This document shows, piece after piece, positions 29,397 to 38,439 of a stretch of DNA of 49,936 nucleotides. Both the position numbers and the translations under genes were made by a program. Source of the stretch: a virus; IMG/VR virus record IMGVR_UViG_3300028388_002947, positions 1 through 49,936 of that record; one strand, 5' to 3'. Positions within the stretch are counted from its first letter, which is position 1. Each line of letters begins with the position of its first letter. The notes below the pieces were generated by a model. That model was not told where the DNA came from and made no database searches. It saw only the letters and a list, made by a program, of their open reading frames with translations.

Positions 29397-29927
29397 TTAC
29401 GAGTGTTTTATGTGTTGTATCTTTGATTTAACATTAGGATAACTCCTTAATCTCTTTCTAACAGCATCAACATTTTTCTTCGAATCATCTACAAAAAACA
29501 CATCATCGTAACCTTCATCTTTAACTTGTTGTTCAATCCAATCAGCCTTGTGTTCAGGATTGTTACTTGCAAGAGCTACAACATAAACTCCTTTTACTCC
29601 ACTATCTTTGATAAAATCATAGACAGGTTTGTATTTTGCTCTAGCGGTAAGGATGTAAACTCCTCTATCACCACCACTATTTTTCATTCTTTTCAAAAGT
29701 TCAAAATAACCTTTGATTATTTTTGGGTCATTTACATTATCAAAATCTGAAAAATCGTATTCATCACCTGGTCTTTCCTTATATACTGCATACTCACCTG
29801 GTGTAAGTTTTAACTTTTTACCGTTCTTTTGAGTTACATAGATATATGAGGTAGTTTTGACCAAAGTATCATCGAAGTCAAACACACGGAGTTTCTTAGC
29901 TTCTGTAAATAAACTTCTACTTATCAT
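29397..29927 (-). CDS. HAD-like hydrolase/phosphatase
   Basis: 176 aa. LRVFDFDDTLVKT carries the nucleophile DxD (FDFDDT), YILTAR is motif II and DVFFVDDSKKN motif III/IV. Such enzymes hydrolyse phosphate from sugars, nucleotides or polynucleotides; the shape recalls phosphatase domains of T4 Pnk-like proteins. No second domain is seen. It overlaps the upstream gene by 4 bases. Confidence 0.8.
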   Translation of the reverse strand: MISRSLFTEAKKLRVFDFDDTLVKTTSYIYVTQKNGKKLKLTPGEYAVYKERPGDEYDFSDFDNVNDPKIIKGYFELLKRMKNSGGDRGVYILTARAKYKPVYDFIKDSGVKGVYVVALASNNPEHKADWIEQQVKDEGYDDVFFVDDSKKNVDAVRKRLRSYPNVKSKIQHIKHS

Positions 29928-30220
29928 TTACTCTCTAACAATCTTCTATTTTCCTTTTCTAAGAAGTCCACTTTCACATGAAGTGCTGCAACTTCTTTAG
30001 TAAGTTTCAATACGGTTTCTCTTAGTTCATCTTTTTCATCAGAACTTTTTTGTAGTAATGCCTCAAGTTTGAGGATTCTATCTCTGCAGTCATCGCGGAT
30101 GAAATCATCCTCGTCTTTTTTCATTTGTGCTTTTTTCTCATAATATCTCCACGCACCAGCTGAACCTAAGACAGTGATGATGGCTATTATAACCGTATAT
30201 ATAGACTCAGTCATTTCCAT
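29924..30220 (-). CDS. Membrane-anchored coiled-coil protein, 98 aa
   Basis: One N-terminal membrane segment (about 6-25) followed by charged coiled coil (about 35-98). Size and layout fit an inner-membrane spanin or similar lysis/tether protein; position among virion-type genes agrees. No family recognised. Confidence 0.5.
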   Translation of the reverse strand: MEMTESIYTVIIAIITVLGSAGAWRYYEKKAQMKKDEDDFIRDDCRDRILKLEALLQKSSDEKDELRETVLKLTKEVAALHVKVDFLEKENRRLLESK

Positions 30221-30411
30221 TACTTACCACCACAACCACAACCACAGCCACATCCGCCATCGTTGTTTTCTGTTATATCTTTTTGGTCTTTTTCCTTTGT
30301 TTGAGGTAAAGCAACCCCAACTCTCTGTAAACCTTTATCATCGAGAACAGATTCTCTCATCTGTTTTCTAATAATCTCTCTGATAGTATTTTTTAAATCG
30401 CTTAATCGCAT
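30220..30411 (-). CDS. Small protein with Cys-Gly repeat tail
   Basis: 63 aa from the ATG at 30411 (MRLSDLKNTIREIIRKQMRE); an upstream ATG at 30432 is possible. The helical N-terminal part is of a type seen in marine phage virion genes. The C-terminus is GGCGCGCGCGGK, with four alternating Cys after an Asn/Asp-rich spacer. The tail could bind metal or be modified; its role is unknown. Confidence 0.6.
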   Translation of the reverse strand: MRLSDLKNTIREIIRKQMRESVLDDKGLQRVGVALPQTKEKDQKDITENNDGGCGCGCGCGGK

Positions 30412-30461
30412 AGTAAATTTGTTTATATTCATAAATATAAGATTAAATGATAAAAGGTTTG

Positions 30462-31628
30462 TTATACGAGTTTTTCTGTATAGTAAGGAGTATCTATTTT
30501 TCCAAGTTGGTCTTGATACTCATTTATCCTATCAATAGTAATCTCAATATCACCAATCTTGAACTTACCCACCTCTCCACTATCTTTGATGATATGAGGT
30601 AGTTGTTGTAATACATTTATAGTATCATTGGTGATTTTGTTTCCATCAATCCTTACTTTTATATCAGAATCTGGTGAGGTAAATGTAGATATCTTTTTCG
30701 ATAAGTCAAACAGAGTATTGGGTTGTTCTAAGTTGATATAATCATCTACTTGTTCTTGTGTTAAATCTACATTGATGTGGTCACAAAGTGGTTCAAGAAC
30801 TGAGAGTGTAAGTTGAGTTGCGTTAAACAAACGATACTGAATATCATACTTTGGTGGAACTATTGGATGCTGGAACTCATCGTTTTGTATCCAAGTTCCC
30901 CACTTTCTTAGGTAGTTTCTTTGTGCTCTATTTGTAGCAGCCTTGAAGTAATCATCATCTTTACCTATTTCTTCTGTCCAACGATGTCCTCTACAAGTCA
31001 AGTGATATACAAAAGCATCTCGTGATTGGATAAGTTCATATCCACTAAGAATCCATCTTTGGAAAATATCACTATCTTCAAATGGGAATGGAGCAAAGAT
31101 TGGGTCATGTCCTCCCATTTCTTGGAAATCCTTTTTGTAGATTATCCAAGGAGCAAACATACCTTTTGTGGTTTGACCTTCAAAGGTAAACTGATTCTCT
31201 ACACAAAAAGTTTCGAATGAATCAATATCAAGTGTATCGAAATCCATTCCAAAATCCTTGATTATCTTTTCTTTTCCTTCTGGATGTAAAGGTGGTTCTA
31301 CTCGTGTTCCACAAACTACTGTTCCCTCTTTCAAATGTTTTAATACATTTTCAGTATAGTTAGGTCCAATAATCATATCGGCATGAAGAATACCAACTAT
31401 ATCGTTTGTAGCAAGTTGTATTCCTTTATCATACAAAATAGTGTGCCCAACTCGTGTTGGTGATTGGTAAGAAATAACATCTTGTTCTTGAATCCACTCC
31501 CAAGTTCCATCTGTGGAAGCATCATCAAGTAAGATTACTTCTGATTCAGGTGAGTTTCTTTGGATTGAATCGTAAACATTTTTTAAATGTCTTAGATTGT
31601 TGTGTGAAGGAATAATGTAACTAATCAT
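30462..31628 (-). CDS. GT2 glycosyltransferase, 388 aa
   Basis: MISYIIPSHNNLRHLKNVYDSI and VILLDDASTDGTWEWI are typical GT-A family 2 starts; the DxD-like HADMIIGPNY follows. The C-terminal 130 residues are an extra domain without clear homology. It probably adds sugars to a cell-surface, DNA or virion glycan. It leads, in transcription order, away from the glycan cluster, next to virion genes. Confidence 0.85.
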   Translation of the reverse strand: MISYIIPSHNNLRHLKNVYDSIQRNSPESEVILLDDASTDGTWEWIQEQDVISYQSPTRVGHTILYDKGIQLATNDIVGILHADMIIGPNYTENVLKHLKEGTVVCGTRVEPPLHPEGKEKIIKDFGMDFDTLDIDSFETFCVENQFTFEGQTTKGMFAPWIIYKKDFQEMGGHDPIFAPFPFEDSDIFQRWILSGYELIQSRDAFVYHLTCRGHRWTEEIGKDDDYFKAATNRAQRNYLRKWGTWIQNDEFQHPIVPPKYDIQYRLFNATQLTLSVLEPLCDHINVDLTQEQVDDYINLEQPNTLFDLSKKISTFTSPDSDIKVRIDGNKITNDTINVLQQLPHIIKDSGEVGKFKIGDIEITIDRINEYQDQLGKIDTPYYTEKLV

Positions 31629-31629
31629 A

Positions 31630-32493
31630 TTATATTTGGTAAGATTTAATAAAGTTTATTGCTGCAATACTTGATTTCATTTCGTATTCTTTGAAAAGAC
31701 CATCACTTCTTTTAGCTTCTGTGTTAGTTCTTTTCAATGGGTGGCCGTAGTTATGTCCTTTGATTCTTGTTTTAACCACATATTGTGGAATGTGTTTCAT
31801 ATTAAATACAGTTTCTGCACAATAATCTTCTCGAACAAAGTGCATATCTTCTGGTATAAATGGAAAATCAATACCTCCTGATAAACACAATAGAGAACCA
31901 TCTACTTTTACTACATTGTTTTGGTGTATCTCAATATCAAACTTATCATTAAACTCATTTACTTCTTTTTGTGTGATTACATCTGATGAGTTATATGGTT
32001 TAGGTGCTTGATATGGATTTTCTTCTGTTCGTGGATACTTTACTAAATCTTTATGTTCTACACAATCCCAACTATCATCCCACATCTTTCTACTTGCAAA
32101 TGAAAGTAGGTGTGGTGGTTCGAAGTTTACTTCTGAAAGTATGTAAAAGAAGTCTTTTGGAAGTAAACAATCACTCTCTCCCCAAACTGTGTATTTGTAT
32201 TCTTTATCGTAAACTTCTCTTCTCCAATCACCAATGTTGTAGAATGGGTCTTTATCAGTTTTCTTTACGATTTTCGCCTTTTTCATTATTGGATGATTGA
32301 TAAACTCTTTGAACATATCTTCAGCCTCTCCTTCAATAGGCTTTTCAAGTTCTGTTTGTGAGTTTAAACAAAACCATAAATCTACTTCTAACTTAGAGTT
32401 TTTGAGTGCTTCTTGTAGTGAATCAAGTGTTTCATTTAACATCTTTGATTCATACCACATAATGTGTTGTTGATAAAGAATCTTATTTTTCAT
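31630..32493 (-). CDS. Glycosyltransferase-like protein, 287 aa
   Basis: Resembles a GT-A type enzyme (KYTVWGESDCLLPKDFFYIL has a DxD-like acidic centre), with a late CAETVFNMKHIPQYVVKTR segment. Less typical than its neighbours. It overlaps the upstream GT2 gene by 11 bases. Confidence 0.65.
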   Translation of the reverse strand: MKNKILYQQHIMWYESKMLNETLDSLQEALKNSKLEVDLWFCLNSQTELEKPIEGEAEDMFKEFINHPIMKKAKIVKKTDKDPFYNIGDWRREVYDKEYKYTVWGESDCLLPKDFFYILSEVNFEPPHLLSFASRKMWDDSWDCVEHKDLVKYPRTEENPYQAPKPYNSSDVITQKEVNEFNDKFDIEIHQNNVVKVDGSLLCLSGGIDFPFIPEDMHFVREDYCAETVFNMKHIPQYVVKTRIKGHNYGHPLKRTNTEAKRSDGLFKEYEMKSSIAAINFIKSYQI

Positions 32494-33226
32494 ATTCGTA
32501 GTTTTGTGCTTCTTCTCGTAAATCTATTAAATCTTGCAATCTACCAATCTTTTGGAAAAAGGTAACCATTCCTCTTTCAGCATACTGATTATAGTTTTTG
32601 ATTATATCATCATCTTGGTTTTTCTGAACTGTGGCATTTGATAAGTGTATTGCAGGTGCAAAATCTACCACACCACATTTCCAACCTTTTTCTCTACAAA
32701 TAAGACCTGAATAAACATCGTTACCCCAACCAAAAATCAAATCATCATCAAACTGTTTGATTTCTTCAATCAAATCTCTATGGATAAGTGGACATTGAAA
32801 GTCAATCCAAGGAACATCACGAGTTTCGGTTGATTGCCAGTTGTGCATTGTTGGCCAGAAACATTGGTTCTTTTCAGGTTGCATAACCGCTGGTGAAATA
32901 ATCTTGTAATCACTTTCGAACATTTCTTTTCTCAAAGTTTTTACAAAGTTATAACCATGGACTATCAAATCTGAGTTTAGAAATAAAAGAGAATCGTATT
33001 GTGAATTATCTAATACAAGTTGCATCGTCATATTTAATCCACCACCAAAGTAAACATTTTGAGGAGAACGATAAGTTGTATTCAAACTCCTACCTTCTTC
33101 AGGTGAACCATTATCCAAAACCACTAAATCGTAATCTTCTCTTTCGTATGGTTTGAGTTGTCCAAATAACCTATCGGTCATTTCAGGTGTGTTGTAATGT
33201 AATATTACTGCTAAAGTTTTACCCAT
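32483..33226 (-). CDS. GT2 glycosyltransferase, 247 aa
   Basis: LAVILHYNTPEMTDRLFGQL, LVVLDNGS and SLLFLNSDLIVHG give the nucleotide-binding and DxD regions of a family 2 enzyme (rhamnosyltransferase-like). It overlaps both neighbours by about 8-11 bases and belongs to the glycan operon. Confidence 0.85.
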   Translation of the reverse strand: MGKTLAVILHYNTPEMTDRLFGQLKPYEREDYDLVVLDNGSPEEGRSLNTTYRSPQNVYFGGGLNMTMQLVLDNSQYDSLLFLNSDLIVHGYNFVKTLRKEMFESDYKIISPAVMQPEKNQCFWPTMHNWQSTETRDVPWIDFQCPLIHRDLIEEIKQFDDDLIFGWGNDVYSGLICREKGWKCGVVDFAPAIHLSNATVQKNQDDDIIKNYNQYAERGMVTFFQKIGRLQDLIDLREEAQNYEYEK

Positions 33227-34064
33227 TTTTCTTAAAATAATCTACAATTTTGTCAAACATATCATTAGTTTGAATTAACTGATTTTTTTCTTGGTTTATA
33301 AGGTCTTCTCTTAACTTATAAACATTTTTAGAGTTTTCAATATCTTCCAACCCATAACAAACTCCATATCTTTGAGTTGGTTGCTTTCTTTTAAACTCTT
33401 CTGCACTTATTCCATTAACAGGAACTATAATAGTTTCACATCCACATAAAGCTGAAATGGTGTTAGTGTAACTATCGTTATCATATGTATAATATCTTTT
33501 ATAAGTGTTAAACATATCAAGGTATTCTTTAGGACTAAATGTATTATTTCCTATAAAAACAGAATCATCTTCATGATATTCTTTAGATACATGGTCATAA
33601 TCAGCTATTTTCCTACGAGAATAAGCAGATTTATTATTTCTTTCTTTTCCTAAATCTTTATAAAAATCAACCATCGTATCAAAAATAGTAAGTATATTTT
33701 TTGGTTTCATTTCATCATAAAAAGCTTCTGTATAATAAATCCAAAAGTCTTTTTTATCCCATGTCTTATATTTGTTTCTAACTTTATTATAAAATAGTAT
33801 ATACCTTACACACTTTTTCATTTTATATGGGTTACCACTTACTATTTCTGGATAAACTATGATATCTTTATCTTTATCAACTTCACCAATTGTTATATTT
33901 TTCGTGTTAAAATTTGGATTAAGATTAATGCCTTTCCCATTACCGGTAAAGTTAATCATATAGGAATCGAAGCCAACCTCATTTAATACATGACAAAGTT
34001 TATGGAGTGCTATAATACCACCCCATTTAGTTTCATATCCTGGTGCTGCAATAATAATTTTCAT
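33219..34064 (-). CDS. GT-B-like glycosyltransferase, 281 aa
   Basis: Starts MKIIIAAPGYETKWGGIIALHKLCHVL, as in GT-B enzymes, and has YTNTISALCGCETIIVPVNG, resembling the sugar-nucleotide-binding C-terminal domain. The donor-binding ExG motif is weak. It overlaps the DUF2061 gene by 4 bases. Confidence 0.65.
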   Translation of the reverse strand: MKIIIAAPGYETKWGGIIALHKLCHVLNEVGFDSYMINFTGNGKGINLNPNFNTKNITIGEVDKDKDIIVYPEIVSGNPYKMKKCVRYILFYNKVRNKYKTWDKKDFWIYYTEAFYDEMKPKNILTIFDTMVDFYKDLGKERNNKSAYSRRKIADYDHVSKEYHEDDSVFIGNNTFSPKEYLDMFNTYKRYYTYDNDSYTNTISALCGCETIIVPVNGISAEEFKRKQPTQRYGVCYGLEDIENSKNVYKLREDLINQEKNQLIQTNDMFDKIVDYFKKNG

Positions 34065-34279
34065 TTGTCTATTTTTTTATTAAGTCCAAATCTCGAAAAC
34101 TTATACCAAGCTCGTTCATGAAGAAAATAAAGAACCATTTTGGTGATTACCTCAACTCCACCAATAGTCAATCCAAGTTTCCAAGAACCTGTAATCAAAC
34201 CAGATAAAATCATTGTATCTAATGTTCCTATGATTCTCCAAGTAATAGTTTTTACTAAATGTCTTTTTACTGAAACCAT
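34061..34279 (-). CDS. DUF2061 membrane protein
   Basis: 72 aa. VKRHLVKTITWRIIGTLDTMILSGLITGSW and the HERAWYK end match DUF2061, a small two-helix membrane family found in bacteria and some phages, sometimes beside sulfate-activation genes. This fits the APS kinase and sulfotransferases elsewhere in the window. Function is not established. Confidence 0.85.
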   Translation of the reverse strand: MVSVKRHLVKTITWRIIGTLDTMILSGLITGSWKLGLTIGGVEVITKMVLYFLHERAWYKFSRFGLNKKIDK

Positions 34280-35014
34280 TTATATTAATGTATCTTCGTT
34301 TTTCTTTTCTAGTTTTTCTTCCAAGAATCCCCTTTCATATTTATTTTCACCTGCTAAATGATAATATTCATTATAAGGATTACTTCTTACATATTTTACA
34401 GTATATGAACCATAGTCTATTATATTTTGAAGTAATAGTTGTCCTAATAATATTGAGTATTTTGGAAATGGCTCTAATTTACTTCTTTCACTAAGTGCTA
34501 TTTCTTTGACTAGGTTATACTTTGATATATATTCATTCAAAAGCTTTTGATTAAAAAACTTTAATATTCCTATGTTTGATACATTTCCTGACTCGGAATA
34601 AAAATCTATATATTTTGAAAACTTAAACTTTTTAGCAGGCTCATAATCGTTTTTATACCATTCATCTCTTATACTTTCAGGTCTTTCAGCATATAAATCA
34701 CAATCACTTGATATTCTAAGTTCTTTATACAAAAAAACATCAGGATCTATCAAAATTTCATTTTCTAATATATGTGGTAATACTGATATTTTTATATCAT
34801 CGAGAAATCTTAACTCACCAAAATCATATATTTGTTTTTGAACACCAATATCATCTAAAAAATTTATAGTGTTTTCATCAGTTATTATTCTGATATTATG
34901 AAACCTAGATGCTAACTCAACAGATTTTTTAAGTGAATACAAAATATTTTTAAAATTTTGTTCATTCTTAGATAATCTTTTGGTAAAACAATATACTAAG
35001 TTCCACCTATTCAT
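34280..35014 (-). CDS. Glycosyltransferase-like protein, 244 aa
   Basis: NLVYCFTKRLSKNEQNFKNILYSLKKS followed by ENEILIDPDVFLYKEL, where DPD may be the metal-binding DxD. The overall form is a GT-A like enzyme, but no exact family. It overlaps the next upstream gene by one base. Confidence 0.6.
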   Translation of the reverse strand: MNRWNLVYCFTKRLSKNEQNFKNILYSLKKSVELASRFHNIRIITDENTINFLDDIGVQKQIYDFGELRFLDDIKISVLPHILENEILIDPDVFLYKELRISSDCDLYAERPESIRDEWYKNDYEPAKKFKFSKYIDFYSESGNVSNIGILKFFNQKLLNEYISKYNLVKEIALSERSKLEPFPKYSILLGQLLLQNIIDYGSYTVKYVRSNPYNEYYHLAGENKYERGFLEEKLEKKNEDTLI

Positions 35015-36018
35015 TATAGTAAACCTTCTTCTCGCATTTTTTCTCTAATAGATGTTGCAGATATTTCTCCTATTTCTTTTGGAGGAACGTGCTCGATAAT
35101 ATCATATCCAACACCACGACCATAATTAATTGATTCAATATCTGGTATAATAGTTGGTAGAACCTTACCATCTTCAATAAGTTCTTTAAGTGGTCCTTCT
35201 TTTACCATCTCCAAAACTTCTTCCGCAGTCCAAGGATTCTTTTCATCTGGTTTTACATCTCTGATTCCTAACCAAACATTATATCCTTCTTTTAATCTTT
35301 CGTTGATAAGCCACAAATGACCTTTGTGTAGTGGTTGCCATCTTCCTGCGAAGAATGAATATTTCTTTTCGGTTGATGAACTTTCTTTGTCTGCTTTTGC
35401 TTTAAATTCTGTCATTTTTTTTGTTTTATTTGAGTGTAAAAAATTATTAAATCTGGTTTTTATACCTAAAAAGTTTTGAAAGTTTTGATATGCATACTGA
35501 GATGATAAGTTAAGTATTAAAAAGTTTGGGTTACCTAAAAAGTATCGTATAACATCTTCATTATGTTTTCTATAAAAAGATTTGAACTTTTCTTCATTAT
35601 ACGGGTCATCTTCTGTTACTCCATATATTTTTTGATGTAAATCCCAAACAGAAAAGTTTTGTATAGTCCAGCTTTTTAACTGACTTATACTAGGAAGTTT
35701 TCCTCTAAATAGTTGTTTGTGCCATCTTATAGTTGATTGATACCACTCATCTTCACTATTTCTAACTGATAAAATAAACTTTGCATCAGGATACTTTTTA
35801 TGAAGTGTTTTATACAAGTTTGGCAAAGAAAAGGGTATATCTTGAAAGAAATCATGCTCTTGACACATATCAGCTATTTCTTCGTATTTTCCTTCCTTAT
35901 AAATTGGAAATAATCTTTCAAAATCTTCTTGATGTGGAACATTGAACCCCAATCTTACAAATTCATGATATAAACTTGTTGTTCCTGTTTTATTTGCCCC
36001 TATACAAAATACCTTCAT
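35014..36018 (-). CDS. Sulfotransferase-nucleotidyltransferase fusion
   Basis: 334 aa. Residues 1-190 resemble sulfotransferases: FCIGANKTGTTSLYHEFVRLG is the PAPS 5'-phosphosulfate loop and KFILSVRNSEDEWYQS the 3'-phosphate region. Residues about 220-334 are an HxGH nucleotidyltransferase: FFAGRWQPLHKGHLWLIN and GEISATSIREKMREEG (ISAT motif). I know of no common fusion of these two. It may make an activated sulfated compound, or the two halves may act separately in one pathway. PAPS could come from the APS kinase at 25405. Confidence 0.78.
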   Translation of the reverse strand: MKVFCIGANKTGTTSLYHEFVRLGFNVPHQEDFERLFPIYKEGKYEEIADMCQEHDFFQDIPFSLPNLYKTLHKKYPDAKFILSVRNSEDEWYQSTIRWHKQLFRGKLPSISQLKSWTIQNFSVWDLHQKIYGVTEDDPYNEEKFKSFYRKHNEDVIRYFLGNPNFLILNLSSQYAYQNFQNFLGIKTRFNNFLHSNKTKKMTEFKAKADKESSSTEKKYSFFAGRWQPLHKGHLWLINERLKEGYNVWLGIRDVKPDEKNPWTAEEVLEMVKEGPLKELIEDGKVLPTIIPDIESINYGRGVGYDIIEHVPPKEIGEISATSIREKMREEGLL

Positions 36019-36020
36019 AG

Positions 36021-36743
36021 TTATATTGTTCCTGAATCCACAAACAGATTTTGTCCTGTAATAGATTCTGATTTATCTGATATTAAAAAGTTTATAGTTT
36101 CTGCAACTGATTCTTTACTTGTTTCTTTTTTTAAAGATGTTCTTTTGTATATTCTATTCTTTTGTTCACTACTTAAAGTATCACTCATATTGGTTTCCAT
36201 AAATCCACAAACTATACAGTTCGAACGAATACCCATCTCACCCCATTCTCTGGCAGTGTTTTTTGAAAAAGCCTCTAAAGCTCCTTTAGTAGATGCATAC
36301 ATTGATAATCCTTTATATCCTGTATGGACACTTATACTTGAGATGTGTATAATACTTCCATTGTTTTTATTAAGTATAAAGTTTCTCAAAATAGATTTTG
36401 TAATCATTATTGGATTTAAAACATTTGTTTTAAACATAAAATCCAACTTATCAAAGTTTGCATTTGTAATGATATCATCGTATGCTACCGCTGCGTTGTT
36501 TACAAATGAATCAAACTTTATTTTATTCTTCAAAATATACTTATTCAAATCTTTAACAGATTCTTCTAAACTCAAATCGTATTGTAAGTGTATAAATGAA
36601 TCTGTAAACTTGGATTTTATTTGTTCAACTTCATCATTAGATGTTCTACTTATTCCATAAACAGTATTACCATCTTCTAACAAGTTCTTTAATATAACAA
36701 GTCCTAATCCTTTTGATACTCCTGTCAATAAAATAGTTTTCAT
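36021..36743 (-). CDS. SDR oxidoreductase (FabG-like)
   Basis: 240 aa. TILLTGVSKGLGLVI is the TGxxxGxG NAD(P) motif, FVNNAAVA the NNAG-like strand, and ISSISVHTGYKGLSMYASTKGALEAF carries Ser and YxxxK. Closest by form to 3-oxoacyl-ACP reductases. It is grouped with an ACP, an AMP-ligase and an acyltransferase, suggesting reduction of an ACP-bound acyl group before transfer to a sugar. Confidence 0.85.
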   Translation of the reverse strand: MKTILLTGVSKGLGLVILKNLLEDGNTVYGISRTSNDEVEQIKSKFTDSFIHLQYDLSLEESVKDLNKYILKNKIKFDSFVNNAAVAYDDIITNANFDKLDFMFKTNVLNPIMITKSILRNFILNKNNGSIIHISSISVHTGYKGLSMYASTKGALEAFSKNTAREWGEMGIRSNCIVCGFMETNMSDTLSSEQKNRIYKRTSLKKETSKESVAETINFLISDKSESITGQNLFVDSGTI

Positions 36744-37693
36744 CTTCTTAGTATTTTACCTGTTGAGTTTGTTTCTATATTATCAACAATGTTTATTTTA
36801 AGTGGCATTTCATATGAAGTAAGATGTTCTTTTAAATCTTGTTTTATCTTACTTTTATCCACACTTTGATTTAAAACTACATCACACATAACCACATTAC
36901 CCATAACAGAGTTATTTTTGGAATAAACAACTGAGTTTTTGATGTAATCAAAAGAGTTTACTACATTTTCTACTTTAATAGGATTTATCTTAACCCCACC
37001 AACATTAATCATATTAAACTCTCTACCAATAATCTGAAACTTAGTATCATCAATCATTTCCACTACATCACCCGTATCTTTCCACCCATCTTGATTGACA
37101 AAAATACGATTATTTTCTATCTTTACTAATATACTATTTTTTTCTGATATTTCAAAATAATAATCATTAGAAGAAAACAAGGTTCCAAACTCTGTAAGTG
37201 CGTATATATTTGTTATATTGGCACTTGGAAATGATTTTTTAAGTTTATCTATTAGAGATTTACTTACAACCTCACCACCAAGAGTTATTTGTTTTACTTT
37301 ATTAAAGATTTCATTTCCTAAAAATAATCTATAAAATGTAGGTGTTGCTGATATGTGAGTTATATTATGTTTAGTTATTAGTCTTGTTATTTCTTCTTTT
37401 GTTTTACCAAACAGATTTACAACTTTACCATTATTAAGATAAGATTGTAAAATAACTTGAGAACCTGCTATCTTTTTGTAATCGTAAGTTAATCCCCAAA
37501 CTACATTTGAAAGGTTATCACTTATTTTTATATTTTTAGTTAGTGATTCAAATGTGTGATTTATATATTTAGGTTCACCTGTTGTGCCCGATGTTTGAAA
37601 AACAATATCTTCTTTATTGTCAACCTTTTCAATAAAATCTAAAATACCCAAATCTGTTTCAGATTCTGTATTATTTAGAAGAAAGTTATCCAT
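36740..37693 (-). CDS. Short AMP-dependent acyl ligase
   Basis: 317 aa. Core motifs are present: FQTSGTTGEPKYINHT (A3), NIYALTEFG (A5), KDTGDVVEM (A7), GREFNMINVGGVKI (A8) and TGKILRR (A10 Lys). The N-terminal about 150 residues usual in acyl-CoA synthetases are missing. It probably activates a short acyl group as acyl-AMP and loads the neighbouring ACP. It overlaps the ACP gene by 8 bases and the SDR gene by 4. Confidence 0.85.
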   Translation of the reverse strand: MDNFLLNNTESETDLGILDFIEKVDNKEDIVFQTSGTTGEPKYINHTFESLTKNIKISDNLSNVVWGLTYDYKKIAGSQVILQSYLNNGKVVNLFGKTKEEITRLITKHNITHISATPTFYRLFLGNEIFNKVKQITLGGEVVSKSLIDKLKKSFPSANITNIYALTEFGTLFSSNDYYFEISEKNSILVKIENNRIFVNQDGWKDTGDVVEMIDDTKFQIIGREFNMINVGGVKINPIKVENVVNSFDYIKNSVVYSKNNSVMGNVVMCDVVLNQSVDKSKIKQDLKEHLTSYEMPLKINIVDNIETNSTGKILRR

Positions 37694-37907
37694 TTATCTT
37701 TTTTTCAATATCAGCAACTGTTGATACCATTCCATCTTCAAACACATCAACTCCATACTCATCCTCGATTAAAACAGTCAATAGGGCAAGATTCATAGAA
37801 TCCATACCCAAATCATTTCTTAAATCTGTTTCACTTGTAATAGATTCTACTTGAGAATCTGAATCAGATAATACTTCATTTATTATTTCCAATAAACTTC
37901 TTTTCAT
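37686..37907 (-). CDS. Acyl carrier protein
   Basis: 73 aa. DLRNDLGMDSMNLALLTVLIEDEYGV contains the DSM motif with the Ser for phosphopantetheine. Acidic, four-helix form, normal length. Start overlaps the acyltransferase gene by 32 bases. It would carry the acyl group in the cassette; the host must supply the phosphopantetheinyl transferase. Confidence 0.88.
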   Translation of the reverse strand: MKRSLLEIINEVLSDSDSQVESITSETDLRNDLGMDSMNLALLTVLIEDEYGVDVFEDGMVSTVADIEKKING

Positions 37908-38436
37908 AATCTAAAAATCGTTTTAATCTATTTCCTATTTTTTTAGCTGGTATTCCAAAGTAAACGCCAAGTTCATCACAATCTTCCTTTATCAAAGTTT
38001 GGGAGTATATTGAACTACCCATACCAATAGTAACATTTGGAAGTATCACACTTCCCACTCCAATAATAGTGTGTTTTTTGATATGAACTTTACCATTGGT
38101 TACTTTTTTAAACTCATTTGGAATCATTGGATTTGTCATTGACATTCCTGTATAATCATCCGAACTACTATAAATCGATACTCTACCAGAAATACCAACA
38201 AAATCCTCAAGGATTATTTCACCCTTTCCAATAATCGATGAGTAGCAAGCGATATGAACATAGTTACCTATCTTTAAAGAAGTAGATGGTGATAATATAG
38301 TAAAATCATCTATTCTAACATTACTACCTATTTCAATATTTTGAGGTGAGTATATAGAACATTTATCAGATATGAGAACATTCTCACCAACTGATTTGAA
38401 ACCTATGTTTTCTATTTCTTCTTTAGATAAAAACAT
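37876..38436 (-). CDS. Hexapeptide-repeat acyltransferase
   Basis: 186 aa. Repeating hexapeptides (for example IEIGSNVRIDDFTILS, LPNVTIGMGSSIYSQ) form a left-handed beta-helix; a His near the middle (VHIKKHTIIGVGSVI) may be catalytic. The family (WbbJ/VioB/PglD-like) transfers acyl groups to amino sugars. Here the donor may be the neighbouring acyl-ACP. Confidence 0.85.
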   Translation of the reverse strand: MFLSKEEIENIGFKSVGENVLISDKCSIYSPQNIEIGSNVRIDDFTILSPSTSLKIGNYVHIACYSSIIGKGEIILEDFVGISGRVSIYSSSDDYTGMSMTNPMIPNEFKKVTNGKVHIKKHTIIGVGSVILPNVTIGMGSSIYSQTLIKEDCDELGVYFGIPAKKIGNRLKRFLDYEKKFIGNNK

Positions 38437-38439
38437 ACT

